From assembly GCF_007556775.1 (NCBI RefSeq), contig NZ_CP041742.1, positions 1,874,001-1,938,000 of the forward strand: a stretch of DNA of 64,000 nt, given 5' to 3'. The DNA is from Lysobacter lycopersici. Lineage in GTDB: Bacteria > Pseudomonadota > Gammaproteobacteria > Xanthomonadales > Xanthomonadaceae. Position numbers and translations under genes: made by a program. Within the stretch, counting starts at the first letter, position 1. Each line of letters opens with the position of its first letter. Positions 1 through 9,414 of the stretch are shown here, in pieces. The notes under the pieces were generated by a model. That model saw only the letters and a program-made list of their open reading frames with translations. It was not told the DNA's origin and made no database searches.

Positions 1-3
1 GGA

Positions 4-21
4 GCGCCCGCATGCGGGCGC
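4..21. terminator. GC-rich palindrome before the first gene
   Basis: A perfect 18-bp palindrome of the form GCGCCCGCA/TGCGGGCGC lies about 50 bp before the first start codon. It may be the terminator hairpin of the gene left of the window. There is no clear T run, so it could also be a REP-like element. Confidence 0.35.
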
Positions 22-70
22 CTATACTAACCGCTCCGTTCCCCTGTCCGCGCCGCCGCGGAGCCCCCCG

Positions 71-1027
71 ATGAACGATTCCAACGCGCCCGCACTGCGC
101 GTGCGCGACCTGCGCAAGACCTACGACAACGGCGTGGAGGCGTTGAAGGGCGTCTCGCTCGACGTGCAGCCCGGCGATTTCTACGCCCTGCTGGGGCCCA
201 ATGGCGCCGGCAAGTCGACCCTGATCGGCATCGTCAGCTCGCTGGTCAATAAGACCTCGGGCGAGGTCTCGGTGTTCGGCACCGACATCGACGCCGACCG
301 CGACGCCGCGATGCGCCTGATCGGCCTGGTGCCGCAGGAAATCAACTTCAACATGTTCGAGAAGCCGCTGGACATCTGCGTGAACTACGCGGGTTTCTAC
401 GGCGTGCCGCGCGCGCAGGCGCTGGTCCGCGCCGAGGAGGTGCTGCGTGGCGCGCAGCTGTGGGACAAGGCCGACAAGATGAGCCGCACGCTCTCGGGCG
501 GCATGAAGCGGCGGCTGATGATCGCCCGGGCGATGATGACCCAGCCGCGCCTGCTGATCCTCGACGAGCCCACCGCCGGCGTCGACATCGAGATCCGCCG
601 CGGCATGTGGAAGACCCTGCGCGAGATCAATGCCGCCGGCACCACGATCATCCTCACCACGCATTACCTGGAGGAAGCGGAGAGCCTGTGCCGCAACCTC
701 GCGATCATCGACCACGGCCGCATCGTCGAGCGCGGGCCGATGAAGTCGCTGCTGGCGATGCTCGACGTCGAAGGCTTCCTGTTCGACATCGAAGGCGCGG
801 TTCCCGCCGCGTTGCCGACCATCGAAGGTGCGACGCTCATCGCTGCCGACGGCCATACCCTCGACCTCGACATGCCGCGCGCGATGGACCTGAACCGCGT
901 GTTCGCCGCGTTCGAAGCCGCCGGCATCCGCGTGCGTTCGATGCGCACCAAGACCAACCGCCTGGAGGAATTGTTCGTGCGCCTCACCAGCAAGCAGGAT
1001 CACGCCGATCAGGAGCGGGCGGCATGA
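71..1027 (+). CDS. yadG: ABC-2 type exporter, ATP-binding subunit (YadG-like)
   Basis: The protein has 318 residues. It powers an ABC-2 exporter together with the permease that follows. Walker A is GPNGAGKST near residue 43, the signature LSGGMKRR lies near residue 142, Walker B is LLILDEPTAGVD near residue 162, and the H-loop is in TTHYLEEAE. The C-terminal 90 residues form the usual accessory region after the nucleotide-binding domain. The stop overlaps the permease start by ATGA, so the two are translationally coupled. The overall pattern matches the E. coli YadG/YadH pair from memory. The substrate is unknown. Confidence 0.9.
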   Translation: MNDSNAPALRVRDLRKTYDNGVEALKGVSLDVQPGDFYALLGPNGAGKSTLIGIVSSLVNKTSGEVSVFGTDIDADRDAAMRLIGLVPQEINFNMFEKPLDICVNYAGFYGVPRAQALVRAEEVLRGAQLWDKADKMSRTLSGGMKRRLMIARAMMTQPRLLILDEPTAGVDIEIRRGMWKTLREINAAGTTIILTTHYLEEAESLCRNLAIIDHGRIVERGPMKSLLAMLDVEGFLFDIEGAVPAALPTIEGATLIAADGHTLDLDMPRAMDLNRVFAAFEAAGIRVRSMRTKTNRLEELFVRLTSKQDHADQERAA

Positions 1028-1824
1028 GCGCGCAATCGCTGGAAACGACGCCGGTCGCCGACCGCAACCTGGTCGCGCTCGGCACCATCGTGCGCCGCGA
1101 GGTGATGCGCATCCTGCGCATCTGGGGCCAGACCCTGATGCCGCCCGCGATCACCATGACCCTGTACTTCCTGATCTTCGGCGGCCTGATCGGCTCGCGC
1201 GTCGGCACCATGGACGGCATCCGCTACATGGATTTCATCGTCCCCGGACTTGTGATGATGAGCGTGATCCAGAACAGCTACGGCAACATCTCCAGCTCGT
1301 TCTTCGGCGCCAAGTTCGGCCGCCACGTCGAGGAACTGCTGGTCAGCCCGATGCCGAACTGGGTGATCCTCACCGGCTACGTCGCCGGCGCGGTGCTGCG
1401 CGGGATCATGGTCGGCGCGATCGTGCTGTGCATCGCGATGCTGTTCACCAAGGTGCGCGTGCCGCATCCGCTGGTGATGGTGTCGTCGGTGCTGCTGGGC
1501 GCGACCATCTTTTCGCTCGCCGGCTTCGTGAATGCCGTGTACGCGAAGAAGTTCGACGACATCGCCATCGTCCCGACCTTCATCCTTACGCCGCTCACGT
1601 ACCTGGGCGGCGTGTTCTATTCGGTGAAGTTGCTGCCCGGCCCGGCCGAAGCCGCGACCCATCTCAACCCGATCTTCTACATGGTCAACGCGTTCCGCTA
1701 CGGCCTGCTCGGCGTCAGCGACGTGCCGTTGTGGATCGCCTACTCGCTGATGCTCGCCTTCGTCGTCGCGTTGGCGTCGCTGGGCTTGTGGCTGTTGAAG
1801 CGCGGGGTCGGCTTGCGTTCGTAG
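1024..1824 (+). CDS. yadH: ABC-2 type exporter, permease subunit (YadH-like)
   Basis: A 266-residue inner-membrane permease, about six hydrophobic segments. The start codon at 1024 overlaps the stop of the ATPase gene (ATGA). An open frame runs further upstream but is only a shadow of the ATPase gene. Recognisable ABC-2 stretches include YMDFIVPGLVMMSVIQNSY and TPLTYLGGVFYSV. It forms the membrane channel for the upstream ATPase; the transported molecule cannot be read from the sequence. Its stop codon lies inside a REP-like hairpin. Confidence 0.9.
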   Translation: MSAQSLETTPVADRNLVALGTIVRREVMRILRIWGQTLMPPAITMTLYFLIFGGLIGSRVGTMDGIRYMDFIVPGLVMMSVIQNSYGNISSSFFGAKFGRHVEELLVSPMPNWVILTGYVAGAVLRGIMVGAIVLCIAMLFTKVRVPHPLVMVSSVLLGATIFSLAGFVNAVYAKKFDDIAIVPTFILTPLTYLGGVFYSVKLLPGPAEAATHLNPIFYMVNAFRYGLLGVSDVPLWIAYSLMLAFVVALASLGLWLLKRGVGLRS

Positions 1825-1848
1825 GGGCGACCGGCTGGTCGCCCCTAC
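1821..1848. repeat. GTAG-type REP hairpin overlapping the permease stop codon
   Basis: A perfect inverted repeat with 12-bp arms (gtaggggcgacc) around the loop ggct. It begins GTAG and ends CTAC, as do REP elements of Xanthomonas and Stenotrophomonas. The permease stop TAG (1822-1824) is inside the left arm. It may stabilise the 3' end of the transporter mRNA or terminate transcription; no T run follows. Confidence 0.7.
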
Positions 1849-1927
1849 TTGCTTGCGCGAAACGGTTCAGGCCGGCAACACTTGCGGTCGCGGCGTGGGG
1901 ACGCCGATCCATGGAAAGGGGAACACG

Positions 1928-2827
1928 ATGCGTGGAATGACGATGCGCGGCCTGTGCGCCGCGCTAGCGATTGCGTTGCTCGCGCCGGGCATGGCCTGGG
2001 CGCAGGACAACAATGAAGACGCAAAGGCGGCGCAGCTGGTGTCGTCGCTGCATTTCCGCCAGGGCGACGTCGCCCTGGCACAGGCGGATGCGCACCTGAA
2101 CCTCGGCTCGCAGTTCCGCTTCCTCGACACGCCCGATGCGCGCAAGGTGCTCGAGGACTTGTGGGGCAATCCGCCGGACGACAGCGTGCTCGGCATGGTG
2201 GTTCCAACCTCGGTGCCGCTCGACGACGAGCATTCCTGGGCGGTGGTACTGACCGAAGCCGACGACGGCCACGTCTCCGACGAGGACGCGGCCGAGACCG
2301 ACTACCCGAAGCTGCTGAAGCAGATGCAGGAAGAAACCGAGGACAGCAACGCCGAACGCAAGAAGGCGGGCTATTCGGCGCTGCACCTGGTCGGCTGGGC
2401 CGAGCCGCCGCACTACGATTCGGCGAGCAAGAAACTGTACTGGGCGCGCGAACTCTCGGCCGAAGGCGCGCCGCAGCACACGCTCAACTACGACATCCGC
2501 GTGCTCGGCCGCAGCGGCTACCTGAGCATGAACGCGGTCGCCGGCATGAACGACGTCGCCGCGGTGAAGGCGGGCATGCAGGAACTGCTGCCGATGGTCG
2601 ATTTCGAGGCAGGCAAGCGTTACGCCGACTACGATCCCAAGACCGACAAGCTCGCCGCCTACGGCATCGCCGCGCTGATCGGCGGCGGCATCGCGGCGAA
2701 GGCGGGGCTGTTCGCCAAGCTCGGCGTGCTGTTGCTGGCGGCCAAGAAATTCATCGTGCTCGGGTTGGCCGCGTTGGCGGGCTTGTGGCGCAAGTTCTTC
2801 GGCAAGAAGACCGGCACGGTCAACTGA
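1928..2827 (+). CDS. DUF2167 family membrane protein
   Basis: The start at 1928 is chosen because it gives a clean signal peptide ending GMAWAQ about 20 residues in, and GGAAAGGGG lies just upstream. The 299-residue product has a periplasmic domain typical of DUF2167 (LHLVGWAEPPHYD, LYWARELS, YDIRVLGRSGYLSMNAVAG). A hydrophobic C-terminus follows, with two glycine/alanine/leucine-rich segments and a basic end (FFGKKTGTVN). The function of the family is not known. The gene stands alone and ends at a bidirectional terminator. Confidence 0.85.
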   Translation: MRGMTMRGLCAALAIALLAPGMAWAQDNNEDAKAAQLVSSLHFRQGDVALAQADAHLNLGSQFRFLDTPDARKVLEDLWGNPPDDSVLGMVVPTSVPLDDEHSWAVVLTEADDGHVSDEDAAETDYPKLLKQMQEETEDSNAERKKAGYSALHLVGWAEPPHYDSASKKLYWARELSAEGAPQHTLNYDIRVLGRSGYLSMNAVAGMNDVAAVKAGMQELLPMVDFEAGKRYADYDPKTDKLAAYGIAALIGGGIAAKAGLFAKLGVLLLAAKKFIVLGLAALAGLWRKFFGKKTGTVN

Positions 2828-2845
2828 AGCGCAGCCGCGAACGAA

Positions 2846-2870
2846 CAACGCCCGGCATTGCCGGGCGTTG
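2846..2870. terminator. Bidirectional terminator hairpin
   Basis: An 11-bp perfect stem (caacgcccggc) with loop att is followed by tcgttt on the plus strand. It lies between the convergent DUF2167 gene and the RND pump gene and can serve both. Confidence 0.75.
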
Positions 2871-2899
2871 TCGTTTCGGCGGTTGCGAACCGCAATCGG

Positions 2900-5800
2900 T
2901 CAATGCGCGCGTGCCGGCGCTCCGCCACGGCGCAACTTGCGCTTCACCCAGTCGCCGAGGTCGTGCAGCACGGTGTAGGCGGCGGGGATCACGATCAGGC
3001 TGAGCGCGGTCGAGGTGATCAAGCCGCCGATCACCGCCCACGCCATCGGCGCGCGGAAGCTGGAATCGCCGGAAAAACCCAGCGCCAGCGGCAGCATGCC
3101 CGCGCCCATCGCGATCGTGGTCATCACCACCGGGCGCGCGCGCTTGCGGCAGGCATCGACCAGCGCATCGTGCTGGCTGAGGCCGTGCTGGTCCTCGGCC
3201 ATCACCGCGTAGTCGACCAGCAGGATCGAATTCTTGGTGGCGATGCCGATCAGCATCAGCAGCCCGATCAACGCCGGCAGCGACAGCATGTTGCGGGTGA
3301 TCAGCAGCGCGCCGAACGCGCCGGCCGCGCACAGCGGGATCGCGCTGAGGATGGTCAGCGGTTGCACCGGATGCTTGAACAGCAACAGCAGCACCATGTA
3401 GATGCAGGCGATGCCCGCGACCATTGCCATCAGGAAGCCGGTGAACAGCTCGACGAAGATTTCCGCATCACCGGTGTTGATGAACGACACGCCGCCCGGC
3501 AAATGTTGCACCGACGGCAGCTTCTGCACCTCGGCCATCACTTCGCCGAGCGGGCGGCCGTTGAGCTCGGCGGTGAGGGTGACGTTGCGCTGGCGCTTGT
3601 AGCGGCTGATCACCGACGGACCGCTGCCGTCGCGGATCTCGGCAACCGCGTCCAGCGGCACCGCGCCGGCCTTGCCGGGCACGCGCAACTGCCCGAGCGT
3701 CGCCGGGTCGTGCAGCGCATCGCGCGCGAAGCCGACGCGGATCGGCACCTGGCGGTCGGGCAGGTTGAGCTTGGCCATGCGCTGGGTGTAGTCGCCCGCG
3801 GTCGCCACGCGCGCGGCTTCGGCGATCGCCGCGGTGGAGACACCCAGGTCGGCGGCGCGCGCCGGGTCGGGCAGGATCTGCAGTTCCGGGCGCAGTAGCG
3901 ATGCGGAGGAAGACACGCTGCCGAGCCCGCGGATGCCGCGCAGGTCGCGTTCGACCGCGAGCGCCGCGGCATCGAGCGTGACCGGGTCGTCGCCGGCGAG
4001 CACCAGCATCAACTGTTCGCCGGGTTCGTTGCTGAGGTAGCTGACCTTGGTGCCGGGCAGGTCGGCGACGCGTTGTCGCGCCACTTCTTCCAGGGCGCGC
4101 TGGTCGCGGTCGCGCGATTTCGCCTTGCCCCAGTCCAGCGTCAGCACCGCCTTGCGCGCGTCGGCGACGCCGCTCTTGGCCGGATCGCCGAGGTCGGGAA
4201 CGCTGCCGATCTGCGCGAACACCTGCTTCAGTTCGGGGATGCCGTCGAGCAGGCGGCGCGCGCGTTCGGCCATGCGCGTTGTGTCCTCGATGCGCGTGCC
4301 CGGCGCGAGTTCCAACGACAGCATGCTGCGGCCGAGGTCGGAGGTCGGGATGAAGGTGGTCGGAATGAGCGGGATCAGCGCCAGCGACAGCACGAACAGC
4401 GCGGTCGCGATGCCGAGCGTCTTCCAGCGGTTGCGCAGCGCCGAATCCACCCAGCGCAGGTAGCGCTGCATCAGCTTGCCTTCGCCGCGTTCCTCGCCGT
4501 GCGGTTTCAGCAGATACGCGGCCATCATCGGCGTCAGCAACCGCGCGACCAGCAGCGAGAACAGCACCGCGGTCGCCGCGGTCCAGCCGAATTCGCGGAA
4601 GAACTTGCCGGCGATGCCAGGCATGAACGCGACCGGGATGAACACCGCGGCCAGCGTCACCGAAGTCGCGATCACCGCGGTGCCGATCTCGTCGGCGGCA
4701 TCGCGCGCGGCATCGACCGGCGTCTTGCCCATCGCGCGGTGGCGCACGATGTTCTCGATCTCCACGATCGCATCGTCGACGAGGATGCCGACCACCACGC
4801 TCAACGCCAGCAGCGTGATCATGTTCAGGCTGAAGCCCAGCCACTGGATCACCGCGAAGGTCGGGATGATCGACAGCGGCAGCGCGATCGCGCTGACCCA
4901 GGTCGCGCGCCAGTCGCGCAGGAACCACCACACCACCGCCAGCGCCAGCAGCGCGCCCTCGAACAGCATTTCCATCGACGAATGGTAGGAACGCTCGGTT
5001 TCCTCGCTCATGTCGGTGATGAGGTCGAAGCTGACGCCGGGGTTGGCCTTCGCCAACGCGTCGAGTTCGGCCTTCACCGCATCGCGCACCTTCAGTTCGT
5101 CGGAACCGCGCGAACGCGACAGCGAGAAGCCGACTACCGGTTTGCCGTCGAGCAGCGCCGCCTGGGTCGGGTCGGCGGCGCCGTCGGTGATGCGCGCGAT
5201 CGAGGACAGGCGCACGTTGCGACCGTTGCCGAGCACGAGGTTGAAGTCGCGCAGCTGCTGCGCGTCGCCGACGGTCGCGATGGTGCGGATCGCCTGCTGC
5301 GCGCCGGCGAGTTCGGCCTTGCCGCCGGGGCGCTCGACCTGGGTCTGCGCGAGCTGCTGCGAGACTTCGCCGGCGGTGATGCCGTAGGCCTCCAGCGCCT
5401 GCGGATCGAGGTCGACGCGCACCTGGCGGTCGATGCCGCCGATGCGGTTCATAGCGGCGACGCCGTCGATGCCGTACATCGCGCGCGCCACCTGGCGATC
5501 GACGAACCACGACAATTCGTCCGGCGCCATGCGCGGCGCGCTCACCGCGTAGGTCAGCAGCGAGCCGCCGATCTCCACCTTCGACACCACCGGCTCCTGG
5601 ATGTCCTGCGGCAGGTCCATGCGGATCCGCGCGACCGCGTCCTTGGTGTCGTTGAGTGCGGCGAGCAGGTCGGTGTCGAGTTGGAATTCGATCGCGGTGG
5701 TGCTGGTGCCATCGACCACGGTCGAGGTCACGCGCTTGACGTTGTCCAGCGTCGCCACCGCGTCTTCCACGCGCCGGGTCACTTCGGTTTCCAGCTGCGA

Positions 5801-5980
5801 GGGCGAGGCGCCCGGCTGGATGATGGTCACCACGGTCATCGGGAAGGCGATGTCCGGGAAACGCGCGACGGGAAGCTTGTGGTAGCCCCACAGGCCGGCC
5901 ACGCACAGCACGAAGAACAGCATGATCGCGGGCACCGGGTTGCGGATGCCCCACGACGAGAGGTTGCCGCCGCCGCTCAC
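2900..5980 (-). CDS. RND efflux pump, inner-membrane transporter
   Basis: A 1026-residue RND permease, the usual length of the HAE1/AcrB-like class. The start is the GTG at 5980, which overlaps the stop of the adaptor gene (GTGA). The open frame extends far upstream, but that part is a shadow of the adaptor. It opens with SSWGIRNPVPAIMLFFVLCVAGL (first membrane helix), continues VARFPDIAFPMTVVTI, and carries the helix-4 charge pair region VGILVDDAIVEIENIVRH. With the adaptor it would drive proton-coupled export to an outer-membrane factor, which is not encoded next to it. The substrate is unknown. Confidence 0.92.
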   Translation of the reverse strand: MSGGGNLSSWGIRNPVPAIMLFFVLCVAGLWGYHKLPVARFPDIAFPMTVVTIIQPGASPSQLETEVTRRVEDAVATLDNVKRVTSTVVDGTSTTAIEFQLDTDLLAALNDTKDAVARIRMDLPQDIQEPVVSKVEIGGSLLTYAVSAPRMAPDELSWFVDRQVARAMYGIDGVAAMNRIGGIDRQVRVDLDPQALEAYGITAGEVSQQLAQTQVERPGGKAELAGAQQAIRTIATVGDAQQLRDFNLVLGNGRNVRLSSIARITDGAADPTQAALLDGKPVVGFSLSRSRGSDELKVRDAVKAELDALAKANPGVSFDLITDMSEETERSYHSSMEMLFEGALLALAVVWWFLRDWRATWVSAIALPLSIIPTFAVIQWLGFSLNMITLLALSVVVGILVDDAIVEIENIVRHRAMGKTPVDAARDAADEIGTAVIATSVTLAAVFIPVAFMPGIAGKFFREFGWTAATAVLFSLLVARLLTPMMAAYLLKPHGEERGEGKLMQRYLRWVDSALRNRWKTLGIATALFVLSLALIPLIPTTFIPTSDLGRSMLSLELAPGTRIEDTTRMAERARRLLDGIPELKQVFAQIGSVPDLGDPAKSGVADARKAVLTLDWGKAKSRDRDQRALEEVARQRVADLPGTKVSYLSNEPGEQLMLVLAGDDPVTLDAAALAVERDLRGIRGLGSVSSSASLLRPELQILPDPARAADLGVSTAAIAEAARVATAGDYTQRMAKLNLPDRQVPIRVGFARDALHDPATLGQLRVPGKAGAVPLDAVAEIRDGSGPSVISRYKRQRNVTLTAELNGRPLGEVMAEVQKLPSVQHLPGGVSFINTGDAEIFVELFTGFLMAMVAGIACIYMVLLLLFKHPVQPLTILSAIPLCAAGAFGALLITRNMLSLPALIGLLMLIGIATKNSILLVDYAVMAEDQHGLSQHDALVDACRKRARPVVMTTIAMGAGMLPLALGFSGDSSFRAPMAWAVIGGLITSTALSLIVIPAAYTVLHDLGDWVKRKLRRGGAPARAH

Positions 5981-7191
5981 CGCTTGCCGGCCTTGTCGTT
6001 GGCGGCGGCCGCGGCTTCCGCAACCCGGGCCGCGGCCTCGGCAGGCGTGATGGCGGCCGCGGCGGCGATTTCCGCCGGCGTCATCGTGGTGGTGGAAACA
6101 TGGGTCGCCGCCACCGCGCGGACCGGGTCTCCGTCGGTGAGGAAGCCGGCGCCTTCCACCACCACGCGTTCGCCCACCTTCAGGCCGCTGCGCACTTCGG
6201 TCCAGCCGCCGTCGGCACTGCCGGTTTCGATCCGCCGCTGTTGCGCCTTGCCTTGTGCGTCCACGGTGAACACGCAGGGAAAGCCGTCGCGCAGCACCAC
6301 CGCCGCGGTGGGCACCGCCAGCGCCTGCGTATTGCCGGATTCGATCCGTCCTTCGAGGTAGGTACCGGTCTGCAGGCCGTCGGGTTGCGGCAGGTCGGCG
6401 TAGACCGTGCCGGTGCGGGTGTCCGCATCGACGCCGGGGCTGACCGCGCGCACGCGTCCGGTCACATCGTTGCCATCGCGGCCGTGCAGGCGGACGAGGT
6501 CGCCCGGGCCGACCAGTGCGAGTTGCGAGGCAGGCAGTTCCGCGCGCCATTCGAGCCGACCGTCGCGGATCAGGCGCAGCAATTCGGTGCCGGCGGCGAC
6601 GACCTGGCCCGGCTGCACCAGGCGCTTGCTGATGATCCCGGCCGCGGGTGCGCGCAGGTCGGCGAAGCTGCGACGCAAGGCCGATGCATCGCGTGCGGCG
6701 CGCGCGGTGCTCAGTCGCGCCTCGGCCTGGGTGCGCGTGGCGCGCAATTCGTCGAGCTGGCCGGCGCTGATGTACTTGCCGCCGGCGAGCTGCTCGCCGC
6801 GCGCGAGGTTGGAACGCGCGAGCGCAGCACCGGCCTCGGCCTCGCGCAATGCGGCTTCGGCCTGGGCGAGGTCGGCATCGAGGGTGCGGTGGTCGAGGGT
6901 GAGCAGCAGCTGGCCCCGCTTCACGGTTTGCCCGACATCGACGTCGAGAGAGGTCACGCGCAAGCCGCTGACTTCCACCCCAAGCTGCATGTCTTCGACC
7001 GCGGCGACCGCGCCGGAAACGGTGACGCCTTGCGCCAGTGTGCGCGGGGTGGCCGGGGCGGTGGTCACGGCGAGCGCACCGGAGGTGCCCGCATCGGTCG
7101 GCGCGGGATCGCGCTTGCAGGCGGTTATTCCGACGGCCGCGAGCCACAGCACCAGCAACAGGGCACGGCGCGGGAGCGGGGGAAGGCGCAT
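5977..7191 (-). CDS. RND periplasmic adaptor (HlyD/MFP family lipoprotein)
   Basis: The product has 404 residues. The N-terminus is a lipoprotein signal with cysteine in GITACKRD near residue 25, so the protein is probably anchored to the inner membrane. The first barrel-sandwich part reads VEVSGLRVTSLDVDVGQTVKRGQLLLTLD; then come the alpha-hairpin (LAQAEAALREAEAGAALARS) and the second lipoyl half (LRAPAAGIISKRLVQPGQVV). The C-terminal tail is alanine-rich. It is the first gene of the two-gene pump operon and overlaps the transporter by four bases. Confidence 0.92.
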   Translation of the reverse strand: MRLPPLPRRALLLVLWLAAVGITACKRDPAPTDAGTSGALAVTTAPATPRTLAQGVTVSGAVAAVEDMQLGVEVSGLRVTSLDVDVGQTVKRGQLLLTLDHRTLDADLAQAEAALREAEAGAALARSNLARGEQLAGGKYISAGQLDELRATRTQAEARLSTARAARDASALRRSFADLRAPAAGIISKRLVQPGQVVAAGTELLRLIRDGRLEWRAELPASQLALVGPGDLVRLHGRDGNDVTGRVRAVSPGVDADTRTGTVYADLPQPDGLQTGTYLEGRIESGNTQALAVPTAAVVLRDGFPCVFTVDAQGKAQQRRIETGSADGGWTEVRSGLKVGERVVVEGAGFLTDGDPVRAVAATHVSTTTMTPAEIAAAAAITPAEAAARVAEAAAAANDKAGKR

Positions 7192-7219
7192 CGGGGCAAT
7201 CCGGGGGAAACGGATGCCT

Positions 7220-7234
7220 AGTGTACCGACTGGT
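7220..7234 (-). promoter_or_regulatory. Possible -10 box and TetR-like operator before the RND pump
   Basis: On the minus strand a TACACT -10-like box directly abuts the imperfect palindrome ACCAGTCGGT, about 30 bases upstream of the adaptor start. Similar ACC-N4-GGT sites are bound by AcrR/TetR-type repressors of pumps. No such repressor gene is adjacent and the -35 is weak, so this is tentative. Confidence 0.3.
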
Positions 7235-7259
7235 TCAGTAATTGCGAGCGCCTGCCGAC

Positions 7260-9239
7260 TCAGCCCCTCGTCGCCAGCTTCGCGCGGATCTGGTCGATGC
7301 TCAGCGCTTCGTTTTCGCCCGGCGGCAGCACTTTGTTCTGTTTGCAGAATGCGATGAAGCGCGGATCATCGCGCAGCTGCAGGATCAGCGGGTCCAGCGG
7401 CAGGAAGACCAGGTCGTGGGTCGAGGCGCGTTGCAGCCATTCCACGGCGTGGCCGGCATCGCCGCGTAGCGCATAGACCTGTGCGATTTCGTAGGGATGG
7501 TCTTTGACGAACGCTTTGTCGTCGAGCAGGGCCGCCAGCGTCCTGTCGGCCGCGGCGCGATCGGAGGAGATCTGGGCCGCCAGCGCCTCGTTCATGCCGC
7601 GATATTTCGAGGGCGTTTGTTCGGCGATGTTCATGGCCGCATCCGCGTCGCCACGCACCAGGGCGATGACCATGCGAAAGAAAACGGCCGAGGAGTGCCA
7701 GTACGGGTTCGCCTGCGGCAGGCTTTCGGCGGTGCGGAGGTACTTCTCCGCCTCGTCCAGCCGGCCGGCCAGCATCAGCAACCGCGCGTACTGTTGGTAG
7801 TTGATGAGATAGAGCGGCTCGATCGAAAGCAGGCGCTTCCTTGACTGGATCGCCTCGCCCAGCTTCCCGACCTGGGCGAAGACATAGCCGCTGCCATTGA
7901 GGACGGTGCCATCCCCAGGCGCCAGCTGCACGGCACGACGACACTCGGCCAGGGCGGCCCGTTGATCGAAACCGTAGACATCCAGGTAGCAGCGGGCGGC
8001 ATGGGCCGCACCCAGCGCGGAAGCCAGCCGTAAGGCCTTGTCCGCCGCGTCGCGCGCGATGCGCATGTGTTCCTCGGCCACGGCGGGGGGCTCGTTCCAG
8101 AACGTGGCAACCGTGCTCCACGACCCCGACAGGAGCGCCCAGGCCATCGCGTAACCCGGGTCGAGTTGCACGGCTTGGGTCATGTATTCGGCCGCCTTGC
8201 GGAAATTCTCGTCGTGCCAATACTTCAGGCCCTGCAGGTAGGCGTTGTAGGCATCGAGGTTGCCGCTCGGCGGCCGGTCATCCTGTTTCGATTCGGCATT
8301 TTCCGGGAGCAGCTTCGCTTGCAGTGCGCGCGCTACGGCCGATGCGATTTCGTCCTGCAACGCGAACAGGTCCTTGTACGGGCGGTCGTAGTGTTCCGCC
8401 CACTGCGTGCTGCCGTCGGCGGCTTTGGTCAATGACGTGTTGATGCGCACGACATCGCCCGCGCGCTGCACGCTGCCGCTGAGCAGGTAGGTCGCGCCCA
8501 GTTTGCGGCCGATGGCCGCGCTGTCATCCTTGCTGTCGCGGAACTGGAACGCGGAGTTGCGGCCGATCACCTTCAGCTCCTCGAATTTCGAGAGCGCGTC
8601 GATCAGGTTGTCGGAAAGACCGTCCGAGAAAAACTGCTGGTTCGGATCGTTGCTCGCGTTCACCAGCGGCAGCACGGCGACGCTGCGCTCCATCGCGGGC
8701 ACGACCGGTGCCGCCGCCACGACTGGCGCGGGCGCGGCATGGGGCCACCAGGTCCATGCGGCGATGGCGAGGGCAGCCAGCAACGGCAACGACCACAACG
8801 CGACCCGCGCCAACGTGGATGTCCGATCGCTGGCGCGACGCTGCGGCGGCGGAATCGAGGTTCGCGGCTGCGCATTGGATGCGATGTCGGGCAGCGCAGC
8901 CGTTGATGGTTCACGCGCGGCTTCGGGCAGGTCGAAGCGGTAACCCACGCCATGCACGGTGTGCAGGTAGCGCGCGCCTTGCGCGTCTTCGCCGAGCGCA
9001 TGCCGCAGCAGGGTCATCACCCGGTTCAGCACCCCCGGGGTGACGTGGCGATGGCCCCAGACCGCGTCGAGGATCTCGTCGCGGGCAAACACCTTCCCGG
9101 GCGCGCCGGCGAGCAGGGCCAGCACGCCGAAGGCCTTGGGCTCCAGCGGCTGTTCGACGCCGGCCCGCAGCAGGCGATGGCCGGCGAAATCGATGGCCAC
9201 GTCGTCGAAGGCCAGCGGTTTCGGATCGCGCGGATCCAT
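7260..9239 (-). CDS. Membrane-bound winged-helix regulator with TolB-like and TPR domains
   Basis: The 659-residue protein has four parts. Residues about 8-103 form an OmpR/CadC-type winged helix (EPKAFGVLALLAG, DAVWGHRHVTPGVLNRVMTLLRHALG, HTVHGVGYRF). A single membrane helix covers about 146-165. A TolB-N/FlgO-like domain follows (SVAVLPLVNASNDPNQQFFSDGLSDNLIDAL). TPR-like repeats fill the C-terminus. The plan is that of a one-component sensor that binds DNA from the membrane. The start at MDPRD is preferred for GGAG just upstream; starts at 9248 and 9302 are possible. It diverges from the secreted propeller gene at 9415, which is a natural target candidate. Confidence 0.85.
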   Translation of the reverse strand: MDPRDPKPLAFDDVAIDFAGHRLLRAGVEQPLEPKAFGVLALLAGAPGKVFARDEILDAVWGHRHVTPGVLNRVMTLLRHALGEDAQGARYLHTVHGVGYRFDLPEAAREPSTAALPDIASNAQPRTSIPPPQRRASDRTSTLARVALWSLPLLAALAIAAWTWWPHAAPAPVVAAAPVVPAMERSVAVLPLVNASNDPNQQFFSDGLSDNLIDALSKFEELKVIGRNSAFQFRDSKDDSAAIGRKLGATYLLSGSVQRAGDVVRINTSLTKAADGSTQWAEHYDRPYKDLFALQDEIASAVARALQAKLLPENAESKQDDRPPSGNLDAYNAYLQGLKYWHDENFRKAAEYMTQAVQLDPGYAMAWALLSGSWSTVATFWNEPPAVAEEHMRIARDAADKALRLASALGAAHAARCYLDVYGFDQRAALAECRRAVQLAPGDGTVLNGSGYVFAQVGKLGEAIQSRKRLLSIEPLYLINYQQYARLLMLAGRLDEAEKYLRTAESLPQANPYWHSSAVFFRMVIALVRGDADAAMNIAEQTPSKYRGMNEALAAQISSDRAAADRTLAALLDDKAFVKDHPYEIAQVYALRGDAGHAVEWLQRASTHDLVFLPLDPLILQLRDDPRFIAFCKQNKVLPPGENEALSIDQIRAKLATRG

Positions 9240-9414
9240 GCACTCCATTCCCGGGGGCAGGCACTTCAAGGATACGAAAACCGCCGTCCGCGGCGGCCCC
9301 AAGCTTTTCCCAAGCTTTCCAAGCGAAGCCCAGCGGTGGCCTCAAGACCCGCGGTGCCGCGCCCGCGAGCCTGATCGCACCGGTATTTCCGGTCTGCAGA
9401 TCAAGGAGATCGCC

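Noticed and set aside
5981-7147. N-terminal extension of the RND transporter frame by 389 codons
   Set aside because: The extension is arginine-rich shadow sequence over the adaptor gene. The transporter homology starts just after the GTG at 5980.
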